From NCBI GenBank assembly GCA_964415045.1, contig CAYPZL010000228.1, positions 1-7,837 of the forward strand: 7,837 nt of DNA, written 5' to 3'. This stretch comes from CAYPZL01 sp964415045. Lineage in GTDB: Bacteria > Planctomycetota > Phycisphaerae > Sedimentisphaerales > Anaerobacaceae. Positions 6,905 to 7,837 of the stretch are shown here, piece after piece (within the stretch, counting starts at the first letter, position 1; each line of letters starts with the position of its first letter). The notes under the pieces are model-generated. The model did no database searches. It was not told where the DNA came from and saw nothing but the letters and a program-made list of their open reading frames with translations. The translations under genes were made by a program, and so were the position numbers.

Positions 6905-7786
6905 TCAGACCTCGCTTTCCGGAACGACCGGGGCCGATGCCGGTCTCGTACATTCGATGAAGATGTCCTCCAGGGACATCGGCACCTCGGTGCAGCTTTC
7001 CGGCCCGAACGTATCGAGAATCTTCTGCTTCCGGGCGTTCCAGTTGGCGACCGTGAGCACCATCTCGCGGCCCCGGTCCTGGCGGTTGATGATCTCGGTC
7101 AGGTACAGGTCGGGCGGCAGCTCCTTGGGGAAAATCACGCGGAGCTTGCGGACGCGGTCCTTGAGATCGTCGAGTTGGCAATCGACCACGATCTTGCCGG
7201 CCATCAGAATCCCCACGCGGTCGGCGATCCGCTCGACGTCGCTGAGGATGTGGGAGCTGAACAGGATGGTGCGGTTCTGCTTCTGGATCAGGTCGATGGC
7301 CAATTCGAGGAATTGCCGGCGGGCCACGGTGTCCAGGCCCAGCGTGGGATCGTCGAGGATCAGCAGTTCCGGCTCGATCGCCAGCGCCAGCGCGAGATTG
7401 AGCTCGGCCCTCATGCCGGCCGACAGTTCTTTGACCCTGCGGTCCATCGGCAAACGGAACGTCTCGATCAGGCGCCCGAAGAACTCGTCGTCCCACTGCA
7501 GCGAGAGGCCCTTGCACAGGTCGATGAGCCGCCGAACCCTGTAGTTCTGGATCAGGTTGTGTCCCTCCGCGACATAGCCGATCCGGCCGTGCGTCTGGGC
7601 CGAGAGCCTTGTCGAATCCTGGCCCAGCAGCGCGGTCCGGCCCCGCGTCGGCGGCTCCAGACCCAACAGGATGCGGATCATCGTGGTCTTTCCCGAGCCG
7701 TTGCGCCCCAGCAGGCCGTAGATGCACCCGCGCGGAACCGTCAGATCGATCCCGTCCAGCACGCACCGGCCGCCGAAATACTTCAC
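6905..7786 (-). CDS. ABC transporter ATP-binding protein (YtrB-like), 5' end uncertain
   Basis: This ATPase would power the permease encoded 1 nt downstream. Counting from the GTG at 7786 (293 residues), Walker A is GRNGSGKT (27-34), the Q-loop region reads GYVAE (70-74) with Glu where Gln is usual, the signature is LSAGM (121-125) rather than LSGGQ, Walker B is LLILDDPTLGLD (141-152) with Asp in place of the usual catalytic Glu, and the H-loop His is in SSHILSD (177-183). The family C-terminal segment SLEDIFIE follows. The start is unclear: the GTG has no good ribosome binding site, and the frame stays open to the window edge with WITDLCL before KYFGG, which resembles the usual N-terminal strand. 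A rare ATT at 7804 or an ATG beyond the edge are alternatives. A hairpin at 7806-7822 lies in this zone. The Asp, Glu and LSAGM variants may be normal for YtrB-like relatives. Confidence 0.9.
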   Translation of the reverse strand: MKYFGGRCVLDGIDLTVPRGCIYGLLGRNGSGKTTMIRILLGLEPPTRGRTALLGQDSTRLSAQTHGRIGYVAEGHNLIQNYRVRRLIDLCKGLSLQWDDEFFGRLIETFRLPMDRRVKELSAGMRAELNLALALAIEPELLILDDPTLGLDTVARRQFLELAIDLIQKQNRTILFSSHILSDVERIADRVGILMAGKIVVDCQLDDLKDRVRKLRVIFPKELPPDLYLTEIINRQDRGREMVLTVANWNARKQKILDTFGPESCTEVPMSLEDIFIECTRPASAPVVPESEV

Positions 7787-7805
7787 TAAACATAAATCTG
7801 TAATC

Positions 7806-7822
7806 CACCGGCTATGCCGGTG
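7806..7822. repeat. Perfect 7-bp hairpin at the 5' edge of the ATPase gene
   Basis: CACCGGC and GCCGGTG surround the 3-nt loop TAT on the plus strand. The stem and loop lengths equal those of the REP-like elements at 133-154 and 187-208, but no GTAG tetranucleotide borders it. On the coding strand it lies 19 nt before the GTG start. It could be the end of a repeat or insertion element, a leader hairpin or the terminator of an upstream gene; there is no T-run. The window ends 15 nt beyond it, so its context is lost. Confidence 0.4.
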
Positions 7823-7837
7823 AGAATTGAAAAGGCT

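Noticed and set aside
6815..7789. 324-codon open frame on the plus strand
   Set aside because: It is antisense to the ABC ATPase, whose motifs are unmistakable, and has no motif of its own.
1..7837. CRISPR array, tRNA, rRNA or transposase gene
   Set aside because: No regularly spaced repeats, cloverleaf, rRNA segments or transposase motifs were seen on either strand.

Overview
The window is GC-rich, and every gene I can support lies on the minus strand, so transcription runs from the high coordinates toward position 1. Organism: the extracytoplasmic-function (ECF) type sigma factor beside ABC-2 transporter genes, the large membrane proteins ending in a four-cysteine zinc ribbon, and the HGSNAT/NagX-like acyltransferase together suggest a Planctomycetota-type bacterium, perhaps Phycisphaerae. 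That placement is inference; no marker gene proves it.

Region 1 (7837 to 4482) looks like one operon. An ABC ATPase whose 5' end is at the window edge is followed after 1 nt by a six-helix ABC-2 permease. After a further 10 nt comes a 596-residue membrane-anchored protein with a large soluble domain and a C-terminal zinc ribbon.

Region 2 (4481 to 1572) holds a sigma-70 family (ECF-type) factor behind a 182-nt leader that contains an inverted repeat. It is followed by a 694-residue protein with its own near-consensus promoter. This protein is in effect the permease and the 596-residue protein of region 1 joined end to end: residues 1-206 match the 206-residue permease and the rest matches the soluble domain, membrane helices and zinc ribbon. 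No second ATPase is visible, so the fused protein may share the ATPase of region 1. The two modules and the sigma factor together are the best candidate here for a little-described membrane signalling or export system.

Region 3 (1571 to 1) holds a HGSNAT/NagX-like membrane acyltransferase with its own promoter and ribosome binding site. It is broken by one in-frame TGA at 615-617 where the family normally has tryptophan; homology resumes in the same frame at once. TGA is the normal stop of at least three genes here, so a recoded genome is unlikely. Outward-oriented, REP-like palindromes (tetranucleotide GTAG or GTCG, 7-bp stem, 3-nt loop) flank this gene as a 19-bp perfect inverted repeat. 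A third palindrome of the same design lies downstream, and a fourth hairpin of the same 7/3/7 geometry sits at the 5' edge of the ATPase gene.
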